From: Ignelater luminosus
Taxonomy: Eukaryota; Arthropoda; Insecta; Coleoptera; Elateridae
Assembly: GCA_011009095.1 (NCBI GenBank)
Contig: VTPC01090692.1
Span: 112,443-176,442 of the forward strand
DNA: 64,000 nt
Direction of reading: 5' to 3'
The notes under the pieces were generated by a model. The model made no database searches, was not told the DNA's origin, and saw only the letters and a list, made by a program, of their open reading frames with translations. Shown in pieces: positions 1 to 13,700 of this stretch; the first letter of the stretch is position 1; each line of letters begins with the position of its first letter. The translations under genes were made by a program, and so were the position numbers.

Positions 1-1697
1 AAACTTATTTTTTAGAATTTCCCATGTCTAATAATAATTATACGTGTAATTGAAGCAAATAGCTGACATCTTAATTAAATTATCATTTCCATTATTTTAA
101 TTACGCTTTCAGACACCAAAAAACCGTTTTTATTGATATAACAGTAATACTCCAATCAAATCAAAACCTAATGGGAGTTTTAAATTATAAAAAAATAGTA
201 ACAACCAAATAATTACCATTTTGATTAATCCTACATTAATCTTTCATTGGTTTAATGGCTATTTAAAAAGATAAAATTACTCACAACTGCTACTACAGAT
301 TAATTTTATGTAAGTTTTCTTTAATGCGTAAAATCGGTTTTTTCTGAAAGATACATCCTTAAACATTTTAAAAAATTATATTTAAACGCAAGGCTAAAAT
401 ATTAACCTCTAAGCAAATTTATTTTTACTTTTGTAGTTAGCATGGTTGGACTCACCTATTTTTAATTCCACTTGTGGTTTTCATGTATCAATTAATATAA
501 TAAATTTATATTTTCTATTCTATTCGTAATCCTGGTTTTCAGATTTTCCAAATCTGCCATAAATATTCATACGAAATAAATGATTTTAATATATTGTATG
601 TATTACCTTGGTTTACAAAATCATTTTTAATGGTTTATCCTGAAATCCATGACCCAGTTCTTATTTTTTTCCACGGTTTACGTTTTGGTGAAGTAGGTAA
701 GACAAATAAAAGATTTGTTTTTATAGGAAAAAATTATTAATCCAGGATATTTTTCTTTTTTTATAATATTTGGTTGACGCCGAAAAAGTTTATTTTATAG
801 ATTTTTTATGGTAGATAGTATAAACTATGAATAAAGTTGGAATTTTTAGATTTTTATTCTAATTGCCTTATTAGTCATATAGGTTAGGTTTTGTGTTTTC
901 ACAAACAGTCAAACACAGTTGTAGTACGCTCACAGGAACTAAGATAATTTATTATATTCCCCATTCAGTATTGACCTGCGCTGAAATTGCAAATGAAAAC
1001 ATATTGTAATGCCACTGGCAAATTATTTAAGATAATATTGAATTATTTAATAAACAAATAACATGATTGAACAGATTTATCATATACTTAAAGGTGTTAA
1101 AAGTGTGTATCATTTAAAAACGTCAGTCGCACATAAATTGGACAAGTAGAAATAAAGCTGCGCGATTAGCCATAGTACAAGTCTAGATTGGGATAGCCTT
1201 TATTAGCTTTTACTTTTATTTGTGGATAACGAATGCATTGGATCTTTTAGAGCTCTGTTTCATTTCACTTCTGCAATTAGAATTTGACATCGACATATTC
1301 TACTACAATCTTTCTCAAAATAATTCAAATAGACTTAAAGATAAAACGTTACAACTCCCCGTAACTTGGGAAAAAATTCGAAAATCTTTTAATATGTATG
1401 TTTAATAGAAGTTCATCTAAAAGCTGTTTGTTATAAAAATCATCATCCACTGCCTTAATCCATAAGCGCCCGAATTTCTTTTTCTATAATTATATCTGAT
1501 TTCTGTAATGATTTGCATTCAGTTATATATTTACTGCAAAATATTATTTACTGTGAAATATTACATGATACTTTATACATAAGTTACACTTTCTACACAT
1601 CGTTCCTACACGAGAAGAACAACCTTCTTCTTTTTTGCCTTCTGTTGGTGCCAATAGGTGATCTTTCCTGTCATACCTGATATCATCTTCCTGCTCA
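1..1697. other. AT-rich non-coding DNA, no gene seen
   Basis: No coding region, RNA gene or clear repeat boundary was found. Short open frames here have no splice context or family motifs. A stretch near 1340-1440 shares a diverged similarity with 4560-4650 (a common run resembling GTAAC.TGGGAAAAA), which suggests two old copies of one repeat. Confidence 0.5.
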
Positions 1698-1699
1698 TT

Positions 1700-2930
1700 G
1701 AACAGTAGTTCTATATTTTGTCAAGTACACCTACACAGTTTCCCTGCGGAACTGAAGTTGCGTCACTTGATGCCCGACTTTCTTATACAGCACCCAAGAG
1801 ATTTCAATTGCAACATAAGCATCCACGTACAAAGGCACCACTACCATTTTTTACCCCTAATAGAAATTCTGTATCCTGATACATTTTCATCCCTAACGTC
1901 ACTATTTTGTTACCTGAATAACTTTCTCGCCTTTTGTGAGAATCTTTTGACGGACACCATAGGGTAACTACATTGTTATTCAGCCACAGTATAAACAATA
2001 TACCATTCTCTCTATGTAAAGTTAAAGCATATTCGCCTCTTTTGAATTGTCGATTTACTGTTTGTTTATTTGAAAAGGGACAACTTTTAGGAACACGATT
2101 TTTGCGTACATCCATTTTGACGAAGATAATTTAGTAAATTTACACTGGTGAATAGATTGTCAAAAAAGAAATTGTATGGTAATTTTCTTTTAATGTCAGG
2201 AATTTAATTCAGCATCCTTATAAATGATTCTATAGGTTTGCCAAATAGTTTTTGATTCTCGTCGGTGCTGTGAGGAGATTTTCCCTGGTAGAGATCAAAG
2301 TTTATGACTTTATGAGAAAACCATGTGAAGTACTTAGCGACCACATTTTGAACAACTGTTTGCATGCGTTCCTTCCAAAGTACTTCACAAGTGTCTCATC
2401 AAAACGTCTATGTTTCCAGGGACAAAATTTTCTAAAAACCGTTGAGCGTATCCATTAGTGGTCTCGATTTCCATGCTTTATTCTCTAAATTGGGATGATT
2501 GTCACAAATTTGTTTCATCTCACTGCATTGATGACAAAAGGATTTTGCATATCTTCCTTAGAGTCCCAACGGTATCGTTTGCTAGGTAATCTGTTATAAC
2601 CACTTAAGATCAGTATCGCTATAGCACATCTAAATTCGTCAGACGATATATTTGGATTTGGGTAGTTTTTGAACTGAGCATAAGGCTGTGATTGTTCCAC
2701 CAAGTAGTGCACTATTTCATCGACAATCAATCTTGGAACATCGTAAATCTAGATCTTCATTGACACATGAATAATTGTTGGTATACGTTTCAGATAGTTG
2801 TCAGTCATCTTCTGTGTGACTACTATTTCGTAAAACAGTCTCTGAATTGGCTGCTAATTCTTTTCCAGATAGATGATCTATTTCGCAATTATCGTCTTTT
2901 CCAGCAGAATCTTAAACTGTAAGGATACTT
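1700..2930 (-). pseudogene. decayed piggyBac-like transposase
   Basis: Read on the minus strand, fragments in several frames follow the order expected of a piggyBac (DDE_Tnp_1_7) transposase. An acidic N-terminal stretch near 2760-2930 is followed by a block at 2515-2730 containing the motif ILILSGYNRLPSKRY and NPFVINA, typical of the family's N-terminal domain. Next comes FDLYQGKS near 2276-2299, matching the conserved 'F..Y.GK' strand, and then a block at 1804-2115 with RGEYALTLHRENGILFILW, matching the late 'W.D...V' region. Frames change and stop codons interrupt every block, so no functional protein can be made. The right end abuts a separate inverted-repeat element at 2931. The piggyBac TTAA ends were not located. 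The family call is firm; the exact limits are not. Confidence 0.75.
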
Positions 2931-3584
2931 GGGGTCGTTTCCTAAAATGGATTTATTGAAATCGAAACACATATTACCATTCTAGACAGGATATATAGTT
3001 AATATCCATTAACAGTTTTTTCCGTAATATGAAAATTAAAGAGTTATTAGGAAATAAAATATTTTTCTTTACTGGTGACGTCACAGTTCATCGGTAGACA
3101 GTCTGTACAAATAGTAGAGCTGACAACCTCGCAATCACGTTGTTGCGTCTTTGCTATCATTCGTTAGTTGTCGGGTTTCTCCGCTTTGTCGATTTTAACC
3201 AAAAACATTATAAGTATCTGTATTTTTTACGTCTGTTATTGATTATTGTTTTGTGGTTTAGTGGTTAGCTTATTTGTATAAAACTTTGTAAATATGATAT
3301 ATATAATAACATAATACTACATAACTTCAACAATTCGAAAATTCAAACTTCTAAGTGCTTTCTATAATACCATCCGGCGTTCCACACGCAAGCGCACCCG
3401 TTTTCAGCGTTGTCATATCGTCAAAGGCTTGTGACGTCACAGAAGTGGCGGGAAAGGCGTTTTTGAACTTTAAATTGAAAAAAATAGTGAAAATAGAAGC
3501 AGAAAAATCTGAAAAAAAAGGCAGCGTTAATTTAAAGCGAAAGCAACTCAAATAATTAAAAATAATACTTTAGGAAACGACCCC
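2931..3584. mobile_element. 654-bp element with 16-bp inverted ends
   Basis: The left end GGGGTCGTTTCCTAAA (2931-2946) is repeated exactly in inverse orientation at 3569-3584. The interior has no recognisable transposase; open frames on both strands at 3351-3555 show no known motif. Two CRE-like TGACGTCA palindromes lie inside (about 3077 and 3432). No target-site duplication is obvious, so the superfamily is unknown. It directly adjoins the piggyBac-like pseudogene and may be inserted in it or be part of its non-coding end. Confidence 0.5.
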
Positions 3585-4142
3585 ATATACAAACCATCAA
3601 CATCTAAAACTCAAAAACGCATGTTAACGCGAAGATTTGCGGTAAGATATCGAAAAACGGTAAGGGGATATGTAGCAAGTATAGGTAGCACTGAAATTTG
3701 TTATCTTGTAGTAAAAGATTTTAATCGGTTAGAGACTAATATATAATCATATGGCAAAGATATTTTGCTTACACTAACATTTAGCGGAAATCCATGGTTG
3801 ATCGAATTAGAATGCTAAGTTAACTTTTTAAAACGAAATTTACCACTTCCAAAACATACACGTGCACAGGAACACACAATATGGTAATTCAACCCATGTT
3901 CAACCGTTACACTAACGGATAGTAACGTCATCTACCCAGTAGCCACCGAATTAAATCTATAATTGGCAAAATTATAGACCTCAGGGCGCTGATGGGTTAA
4001 TCAGGGAAACGCCGGGAGATGATGATTTAAAAGAATGAAAAAGGTGGGAAATTTCAAAATATCGTAAAAGTATCTTTCTGTAAATCCGAAAATTATTTAC
4101 CTATAAAAGACGAAAACGTAAAAATACAAAAAACTACTTTTT
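3585..4142. other. non-coding DNA, nothing recognised
   Basis: AT-rich sequence without coding or repeat structure that I can identify. Confidence 0.4.
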
Positions 4143-4156
4143 CACGTTGGGCGCCA
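4143..4156 (-). repeat. tRNA-Lys-type primer binding site, LTR element remnant
   Basis: On the minus strand this reads TGGCGCCCAACGTG, the complement of the 3' end of an insect tRNA-Lys including the CCA tail. Because CCA is not gene-encoded in eukaryotic tRNAs, a site containing it points to the primer-binding site of an LTR retrotransposon. A second copy with similar flanks lies 622 bp away. No gag or pol coding was seen beside it. Confidence 0.45.
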
Positions 4157-4764
4157 AATATTGCTCAGTTCCAAAAACCCCACAAAAACCTAAAACAGAA
4201 ACTTCACTCTTAACGGACTATCTACGACTGTCTTTGTCTTTGAGATTGAGCTTTTCTTATCGATTCTGCCTATTGTTGCTTCGGTACTTTACCAATTTAA
4301 CCATGAAAATAGAAGTACAAATAAATTCTATTGACGAGTGCAAAAACCAGGAATATTAGAATTTGGAAATCCCATGAGTTTCAATAAAATTAATTAGTTG
4401 TTTGCTGCTGCCATTACATTGTCAGGTTTATCTTTTATGGTTTTTAATAGCGTGATGTATATAAATATAGGCTGCTGATGTCACTTGGAAACTCATGTTG
4501 TGCTCGATGAATGTTAGATCTAACGAGATTGTTGCTAAAAATATTTGAAAACATGAATAAAAACCGTTCAACTGTCTGTAACATGGGAAAAATTAGCAAA
4601 TTTTTTTTTACATTGCTAACGGTGTATCTAGAATCTGTTTTTTGAAAAAATTCTTTCAATCATTTCCCTTAGAAATCTATTCACTGAAAACGTCTAGAGT
4701 TGTTAATTGAAAATTCACAAAGATATATATACAAGACTACTTTACTTTAGCAAAGATTCAGTTT

Positions 4765-4778
4765 CACGTTGGGCGCCA
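4765..4778 (-). repeat. second tRNA-Lys-type primer binding site copy
   Basis: Identical 14-base motif to the one at 4143-4156, with shared flanking bases (CAAATAT on the plus-strand 3' side, then a TTCAG-like run). The pair looks like two decayed copies of the same minus-strand LTR-element leader. Confidence 0.45.
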
Positions 4779-4799
4779 AATATGTTTCAGAAACAAAAG

Positions 4800-7700
4800 G
4801 CGCGAAAACCGAAAATTGAATATCCATATATTGTGTACCGCAATTCCATTTATTGAGTCTGAATCACTTGAGAAAACATCCACGACTGGTCTTCCCCCTC
4901 AATAGGTCACCTGCAATAGCGCCCAGTCAAAGTGATCAACGATTGAACTTTGTCATTTCCCAACCATCTATGGTCAGACTGCATCCTCCACACATTGAGC
5001 TACAGACTTTCAAATATTATCATCAATGCTTAATCAAACCATTAAAATAAAATTCAAACGTAATAAAATAGTTTGCTAACAATAATGTAACGGATAAAGT
5101 TAGAACTAGCCTGCCTTGAAAAGAATTACATTTTTGGCGGGAAATCAATTAGCTATAGATTTATCCTACTTTCTTAACCTTAAAAATCTAAATGCTGGTT
5201 AAAATTGTCTTTTAACCCCATTTGGAATTGAGTAGTTGCTATGAAATTAAATCTTTACATAAATATTTAAAAATCAAAAATTCTATGGTAGCATTGAGAC
5301 GTTTACAACCAACAATAATATTAATCAATCAATATGTAAAAAAATCAGTTAGAAATACACATTCATTTAATTCATTTCCAGATCAGTCTCTTATTAAAAC
5401 GATGCCCGTTTCCAGCAGCTTACCTTATATAGATAATAAACATACCCACTGACGTCACATTTCACAAAGCACGTCACTGCAATGTAATTTCAAGAGGTGG
5501 AAAAAGTTTCTGGTGTGTTATTGTTACATTACATCTTGAATATCACGTGTTGACTGTGTTTAGAACAACTTTTTGTACGTTATGACGTCACGTTCGAAAA
5601 TTCCAAATAACCTCAAAATTTGAATCATTACAAGATGAATTGCAAACTTAGAACATCATTATCAAGGTGAATGACCTTAAGTGACCTTCAATTGTCATTT
5701 AATATCTCTATTTTTAATACAATAACAAATGACTTTTTTTTTGTTGTACCTACCGAAACGAGCTTTCCTTTCTCTAGTTTTATAGTCCTGTATTTTAATT
5801 GGGCACAAGATTATTATTTCATGTTATTTGCCTATTACATATTTAAATTACCTCACCTCTGAACTAGTTTTTCTCGTTAACTCACTAGACGTTTTATCGA
5901 TTTACTAGCGAAACAGTTATAATGGAATTCAATTTAGAATTGAGTTATACAGAAACTTATTGCGCGATTATATTTCAGATGCGAATAATCCGTGAATATA
6001 AATTTTACAGAATTTCACAGATATTGCCCCATTTTTTTGTACTAAAGAAAACATGAAGTTTCGACAGGAAAATATTGACAGACTTAGGGCAGGTTGGGTT
6101 TTTCTGTCATGTTCCTTTTTTCGTTATTAATGGAAAAAGGGAAAGATGTCAGATGATTTTCGAAATGTGAAACGGCCATCACATACGTAGAAACCGAATC
6201 GAAAACAATTTTAAAAACTAACAACGTGTTTCTGGTTGAAATTGAAACTTAAACGCAGTAAATGGAGATGCATTAACGCCGCCGTAACAAAAACTAAAGC
6301 CATCATGGCTGTGGGAGCGCAAAAAAATCCATTACTTTTGTAAAACTATTCCTTAATAGAATATCACCTAACAACATTCAACAGTAAACTGTCCCACAAA
6401 GAACAGCTGGACGTGGAAGAGAAACGGTAAACTTCTCCGTCATAACTCAGTACGATATTACCTGTTTCTGATACTTATGTATACTATATGAAACTTTCAC
6501 GGTCGATTGCCAAAGGCATTTAAACATTTTCAGAAAGAATTGGTTACATCCTTTTCAACTTTTCAACGTAACTTCTACCACACGCAATATTGAACGAACT
6601 CCTCGATTCTTTATTTTTTTGCTCTCTCGACAATTTGATAAAAATACTATCTGAAGACAGTCGACGATAAATTTTCGTAATAGGGTTGATAAGGGATTGA
6701 CGTTAACAAAAAAATTATCTCGCAGAATACTACTGTACTACTTCAATTATACAACATTATAACATAGACGTGCTTGAAAACTATTTAGAGATAATTTTTA
6801 TTCTATTATTAGGTTGCGCGTGTAGCTTTTGTTATATATTTTTTGGAAATAATATGGAAATAATTTTAATCTAAAGTATTTCTTGTATCGCGTAAAGCAA
6901 ATAGAAAAGCCCAAGTCTATTCAGAAAAGGAAATTATAGATAACACGTTTGTTTGAATTACTGGATGATAAGGGTTGCTACAGTTGAATTCTTTGTTTAT
7001 GATAATATTGTGGGAAAGCATTCCGAAATTAATTAAACTAAACTTCTTTTGTTTATTATTGTTTTAATTTCGTTTTCTTTTTGTACATTTTTTTTGGAGC
7101 ACCATTTTGCATAAACATTTCTTATCGTGATTATACATGAGCATTTTGTAATGTCGCTTACTTATCACATCAAGTTATATGTCCTAATGTGTGTGAACTG
7201 TGGCATTTGTTTTATCATTATTCAATTGGGTTTTTTCAGTTTCACTGCAGCGGAAAACATTATTGATAAATGTAATATGTATTCGACCTTCTTAACATTG
7301 TTTAATAATTTGTTTTGTAAAATCTTAACATTTAACTAAATTGTTATTTTACATATACAACAGGGATTTCAGTTTTGTCACCATTCCCTAAACAAACATA
7401 GTTTGTAATTAAAGTACATGATTACTGTAGCTGTTGTAATTGTAATCTTAGCAAGAGTAATACATTTAGGAAAGTTCTCACATTGTTCTAAACTACTGCT
7501 GCTTTAGTTGTCTCGTCTTATGTTACAAGTTTATAGACGCTTGGTTAAGTCAAAATTTTTCTTTTAAAATGTCTTATCCAACATTACTCGAGGGACATAT
7601 AACTGACCTTCGTCAAAGTTTTATACAATGACATTTTAAATCACGAAGGTTTGAGATTTAGTTTTTAATTTTTGTTGGTTACACAGTTGAAAATTCATAA

Positions 7701-7919
7701 CAATCATTCATCGTGTTTCTCGATATTTTACATATTAACTTAGAAAAGTTTTAAGGAACTAATTCCCGATATCTTGGTGATGGGATTTGTCCTGAACGCA
7801 CACCTTTTTTTCTAGAAAGGCTAATCTTAATTGTGGGATCGGTCTACACATTATGCCAGGTGTTAGGTTGCACCACAGGCTCTAGTGGCTCATGCAGCTA
7901 TAGGAAGCTACATAATATA
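4800..7919. other. non-coding DNA, nothing recognised
   Basis: Short open frames only (for example 4853-5050 and 5671-5862), with no family motifs. TGACGTCA palindromes occur near 5451 and 5583; similar motifs occur in the element at 2931-3584. No gene is supported. Confidence 0.4.
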
Positions 7920-8834
7920 CAGTGTGTCCACATTTCGATACTCACTATTGGGATCTCGGAAATTGTAAGAGATACGAAGTCGGTTAAGTTAGAAAAGATT
8001 TGGCTATTTTGGAGATCAGTTTACTTATGCGTTTGTTTTTAAAAAAAAAAGTTTACGGCTTACTAGATATTCGTTAAAAACGAAATTATCTGATTTCTTT
8101 TAAAGTGAAATATCTCACGAACGAGCAAAGATAGAAAATAACAGCAAAGAGGGTGTTTTAGAGAATTTACTCCGAAACACAAAACAATAATTTTCGCAAT
8201 TGTCTTTTCTTTTACTTCGGCGGTGAAACGTAAATCCACATTTTTTCTAATGTAACGCCTACTTGATTTCCATATTACTGAACAGCACGCCTTAAATGGT
8301 TTTCAGTGATACATGATTTGACATAGCTATTCTTTTGTTTTACCGAGTTATGAAGTGAAAATCATTTTTCATCATGGTGTGTCATGACATTTAACACACA
8401 AAGTCGTGGATTTTTATCAAATAAATTTATTTGTTATGCAAAAATTGCTAAAACAAAATAAATACGCTTTTAAGGGGTTTTACGAGGTGTTAGCTGCTGA
8501 TTTGATGCTATCTGCGAATGCTCAGTAATGTACCTTAAAAGCGTCTTTTTGTTTTAGCAATTTTTACATAGTAAATGTAATTTATCTGACAAAAATCAAT
8601 GATTTTCACATGTTTAAAGCCATGGCACACTATGTGGAAAATGCTTTTTATTTAAAAAAAGATAAGATAATTTTGTTTTTAGCAAATACCTAGTAAGCCG
8701 TGAACTTTTTTGAAAAAGCAAAAGCATAACTAGATTGATCTCCAAAATAGCCACATTTCTTCTGATTTAACCGACTTCGTATTTTTTACAATTTCCGAGA
8801 TCCCAATAGCGAGCATTGAAATGTGGACACACTG
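7920..8834. mobile_element. foldback MITE, Tc1/mariner-type ends
   Basis: The left end CAGTGTGTCCACATTT is matched by the inverted right end AAATGTGGACACACTG. Similarity continues inward for several hundred bases on both arms (for example GGGATCTCGGAAATTGTA and the CTCCAAAATAGCCA block), leaving only a short centre near 8480-8540. A TA precedes the left end; the right flank is CA, a probable mutated TA duplication. No transposase is encoded, so this is a non-autonomous element. Confidence 0.75.
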
Positions 8835-10273
8835 CATAGGGTGTAAGGGAAATGGCGGAAAAAGACATCAGTACGTTATTCTAGGGTAAAAAATAAACAG
8901 AAAACCTCTATACTCCTCAAAAGCATCTTGCCCAGTATAATTATCACGGAAGAATTTGAAAAATCTCCAGGAGATAACCTCAGCTTTTTTGGCGTCATTT
9001 CAAGATGCGGGTACTGGCTTTTGAGTAGCATCTATTTGTTGTGGCAAGTTATATTGAAAACTCGTATGTTCTAGTCCAGAAGCAATGAGTTCAAAAAACA
9101 TTCCAAGATCGGATCATCACTCTGAATTCTGGAAGGTTTACTGGACATAAAGTGAATACTCCAGGATCTCAGAGATGCCAAATGCAAACCGAACATGATA
9201 TCATTCAGCGCGTTATCGAAGAGTTTTGTTCTGTATCAGATTTTAGTTCTTTTTTAAGTAAACAAACAAATCTTCACTGAGAAATATGAAATTTTATTTT
9301 CATGCGTTTCTAGCTAGTACATGGCACGTTTATAAAATTAATTCTTTACTGTTAGCAGTCTCGCTGAATGATTTTTTTTTAGTAATTCCCTGATACTGTT
9401 CCATTTAAAAAGTGACTTTGGTACTATAGATTGAATTTTTTTTTAAAGGAAAATCGTCTTTCTAAGACTTTTGGTTTCCTTTGCTGATGTATATATGGTT
9501 GATTTTTATTCATTTGGCAACTTTCTAAAACGGATTGTTTTTTATCACTAGGAAACATTTAAATCGAACTAGTTATTCAATAGTATCAGAACCAAGTCGG
9601 CATTTCGTTTCAGGTTTCACCCTACGGTAAAATAAAAAATAATCGCTAATATTACATCGTTTTTATATTCGTCCTCATTTGTCACTTATATTCTATTTTG
9701 TTACAAAGATAAACGCTGAACTTGTAAATGTTTCTATGGAAGTCAGCAATAAAAATAGTTGTTCATCGTTACGCTTCGTTGCTCTCTTATTAAGTTGTTA
9801 TTTTTGACCTAAACTTGCAAAAATATCAAAAAAGAAAACCAATTGTGGAATTTCCTCATTGTACAATGGGGAAATGGCGCACTAAAAAGGTGTGTTTTCA
9901 ACACGATCACTAGCCAAACTGAATAGTGCAAGCGAAGAAGCGCATTCTAAAAATATGAATGGAAAAATGAATGTCCAAATAGAAAATAAAATAAACAAAC
10001 TGAAATAACTGTTTTTTGTTTAGTGAATACAAGAAAGGAAGTATACCTATTTGTGGACATTATTATGGTCTTAATTTTTTCTTGGGAACTTAGATAAGAC
10101 TTTTGGAAAAAAATTTTAAGTTTTTTAGCGAGAAATATTCTAATTGGCGTTTTGTTTCTTGCTCACGTACAGAAAGAAAAGTAAAGACAAATTTTGTCGT
10201 TTTTCAATTCTTTAATAAAAGAAAGATGTATATCAGAAAAACTGTATTCGTCCACGTAAATGCCAAGTCCATA
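8835..10273. other. non-coding DNA, nothing recognised
   Basis: AT-rich, no coding exon or repeat that I could delimit. Confidence 0.4.
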
Positions 10274-10739
10274 CAGTGTGTCACGTTTAAGATGAAGACA
10301 CCCCTATATTTCCGCTAATTGAAAGAGTACATGTACAGTACAGTTTAAGATTTATTTTTAATAAAAGTTTAGCTTCCATGACATTATTACAATGAAAATG
10401 TCAAATTTTTAGTTTCCATGTCACTTTAATTGAAAAACAAACTTGTAATATTGTGCGCATGGACTAAAATTCGGAAAAAACTAAAAATGCGAATTTTCTC
10501 ATGAATACGCAATTAAAATAATATTCTGAACAACTTTTTCTAGTAACTTTTTTCGATATCTCCAACGCGAAGCAAAATAACGAGAATTGGCCCTGTTTGG
10601 GAAGTCGTAGTTGGCTGGGTTTAACATTCATATTCTAAAATGTGATTCATCAATGTGTATTACTGTGCAAAAACTCAAACATATACTTCTTCAGTTAGCG
10701 AAAATATGGAGGTGTCTTCATCTTAAATGCGACACACTG
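10274..10739. mobile_element. 466-bp MITE with about 52-bp inverted ends
   Basis: CAGTGTGTCACGTTTAAGAT at the left is matched by an inverted copy ending GACACACTG at 10739, and the match runs about 52 bases inward (shared GATGAAGACACC). TA flanks both ends (10272-10273 and 10740-10741), the Tc1/mariner target duplication. Open frames running through its ends are artefacts of the repeat. Confidence 0.75.
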
Positions 10740-13700
10740 TATATAGTTGTAACAGATATTTTGCATAAACTTAAAAAGCTGTACAGTAGAAGTACAACCA
10801 TTGAAATCGAAACAAACTTGATTATTTAACTATACTTTGTCAAAGGTATGAGGGTATGATGCTTACAGTAAGATAAAAGAGCATTTTTAACAATTAATTA
10901 AAACAAGCATTCAATGCAATTCTGATGAAAAGTTGCAATAAAATGGCCATGACTGTTGTTAATGTAACTGCAACTATTTGTCTTGATCCCTACAATAATA
11001 AATAATAATAAATAGTCGATTATTTATATTTTGATTGATTGGTTTGCAAATATAAATTTCAAATCCTCTTAATTAAGTAGAATTGTTGGTTAGTAATGAT
11101 TAATTACTATTCTAATAATAAGAGAATTAATCAGCCAATAAGGCAATTAGAGAGTATTAAAGCATTGAGTACAGGATATTCCTTTTGGACACACCGTATA
11201 ACAATTAAAAACAAAAGTAGTGGTTATTAAATTATTCAAATGATTCGACATTGGTGTAATTGATCGACCTAATTACATAGAAGCCTAGGAGTAATACAGC
11301 TTTTTGGTTGTGCTTTGCTTACAACATGTAGACTTGTATCTCTAAAAACGAAAACATACAGAACGTTGTAGCATTAAATTAGGATGTAGGCGCCATGTTG
11401 TGTCTCCTTTCCCAAAATTTATGTATTCAACAGTTAAGGGAATCCGGTTTTAAAATTTATTTTTTCCTCAAAAGTTATTTTTTTCTGTTGTATTCATAGG
11501 CTGTCATCAACTTATTATTGTTATTCTTTTTTTTTATTAAATTGTATATTGTTAACTAAAGCAAATGAATTAAGAAGTGTCGTACCATTTTTATTCAAAC
11601 CTTTGTTTGAAGATAATTTTCATGTTCAACATAATAAAAATTCTTTAAAAATTTTAAAAGAGACATTTCAACAAGAACTCGCTTCATTTTGTATGTGTTT
11701 GTGTGGTGTGTGCGTCGTGTTTGTGTGGTTTTTACTTCATTTCATATTTTAAGTGTGTCTAATACTTGCTCTTTTTGTTTCGACTGTGTTAATTATTTAT
11801 GGAGAATTGCTTGCATATTCATGGTCGTAGAACATAACTTGCCTAACTAGTTTTGTGTGGCTAGTTTGCTTTATATTTTTGTTGGATTGAGGCAACACGG
11901 GGGAATTTCTGAGTATGATTTTATTTTACTCGGAGGTACGCTTGTTATTATTTTAAATTCAGTTTCTTGATCGAGAGGTATTTTACATTTTATATTATAA
12001 ATTTAGATTTTTTATTATCTGTTAAGGTTTTGAATGAAATTATGTAGATATTAAGTGTCTAGCAGCCTTGGATTTTCTTGATGTTATTATAAAATTAATT
12101 TGGATTGCCGTCGGTGATATAAATTAATGAACAGGTGGTATTATTTGTGTTATTATTTCTACATTTTTAATGTTATAAAGCGATAGGAAAATGTGTTATA
12201 ACAACTTAATTTATACATTAAACAAGATATTAGATAATTTTTGCGGGGGGCATATTCTTTTTTATTCTGTAACAAAATTAGTTGTTTGCGTGACATTTAC
12301 TAATATTTATTCGGGTTCGTTAAACACGTTCGTGGATGATCACAAATAGGAAATAGATAATTGAACAACTCTCTCGTAACTTTTATTATTAAATTATCAT
12401 TCTGGGTAGTTGAGAAAACCTTTGCAAATAAGCTAATCTGTGTGTATATAGTGCTTGGTTAATGTCAGTGAGCGCCAGGTATATGATTTACAGGAAAACG
12501 TGGGTAGACTTTGTAAAATTGCAAGATCTAAGTTTGAAATGCTAAGGGTTGCTTTTGCAATTTCATGCGAAAAAAACGCCTACGCGATATTTTATACCTG
12601 GAAAATTTCAACCTGTTACGTTTAAAGATGCTTTGAAATGTGGAGCACGGGATTTGTTGGTTAAATCGATAAAAATGGAACTTACCCATTTTTAAATGAT
12701 TATTAAAGTGATATCTACGTAATAGTTGAGCATTCAAAACAATAATAATAATTAATAAAGAGGTGTCTCAGGGTGTTATCCTGGGACCATTTCCATTCTA
12801 TATAGGAATCTTTTAAGGAATTATCTACTTTCATAATTTTCTAATGCTTTTCTATTATATAACACTCTTTGACTGATTGAAAGCTATATTTAAAATACAA
12901 TCAAAAAAATAATGTTTAGCTATAAGGCAAACTCTTCGTTTAAATATTATTTTATTTTGAAAGTTTCCGCTAATTTGTGCACCGTAATTGCGCTTTGTCT
13001 ACGTTTTTAACTAGATTGCCAAAAGAATACGGTTAAAGTTTAAACAAACAAAAAGTAAAAATTAAGACGTTGAACAACTTTTCCTTAATTATCATAAATT
13101 TCTTAATAACATAATAATATTGTTATTTGTTTGCTTGAAGCGTATATCCATAAATGCTGCACTTCCTCAATGATGTTGTTCTTGATCTTGTGTGTATATG
13201 TGTGTTTATGGTGAATTTTCGTAAATAGGGAAAAATTTCCATTATTCATCAATTTTAACGTTCTTGTTTAAAAACGAGCACAGTTAAGTGCGCATTTTTT
13301 TGATCTTGTACCACGGCAAAACCTAATTAAAACAAAAGCAATTTGGACAGATAATTAAAGTTATGCAATAAAAAGAGTTTTGCACTTTTTGCATGATAGG
13401 TTAATTTAGTTTTGACATATTATGAATAATTACAAGGGCGGTACCCACAGAAATTAGGTGCCTGTGCCCGTGTTAGTTTATGTAAGACTTTAGTTAAATC
13501 AACCATATAAATGTTTTCATTTGTCAGTTTCAATCCAAATTAAAATGTGAAATATACAGGTTAGACATGTTAAGAAATAGGACCAACAAAACGAATTTTG
13601 TTAACTATTATTTTAAATTCAATCTTGAATCACCAGTATATAACTGAATTTAGATGCAAAAGTACCTAAATGTTCTTCGTTATATTTTTTTCCTGTTTGT

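Noticed and set aside
4143..4156. tRNA-Lys gene 3' end
   Set aside because: CCA is present in the DNA and no cloverleaf or anticodon arm precedes it; a retroelement primer-binding site fits better.
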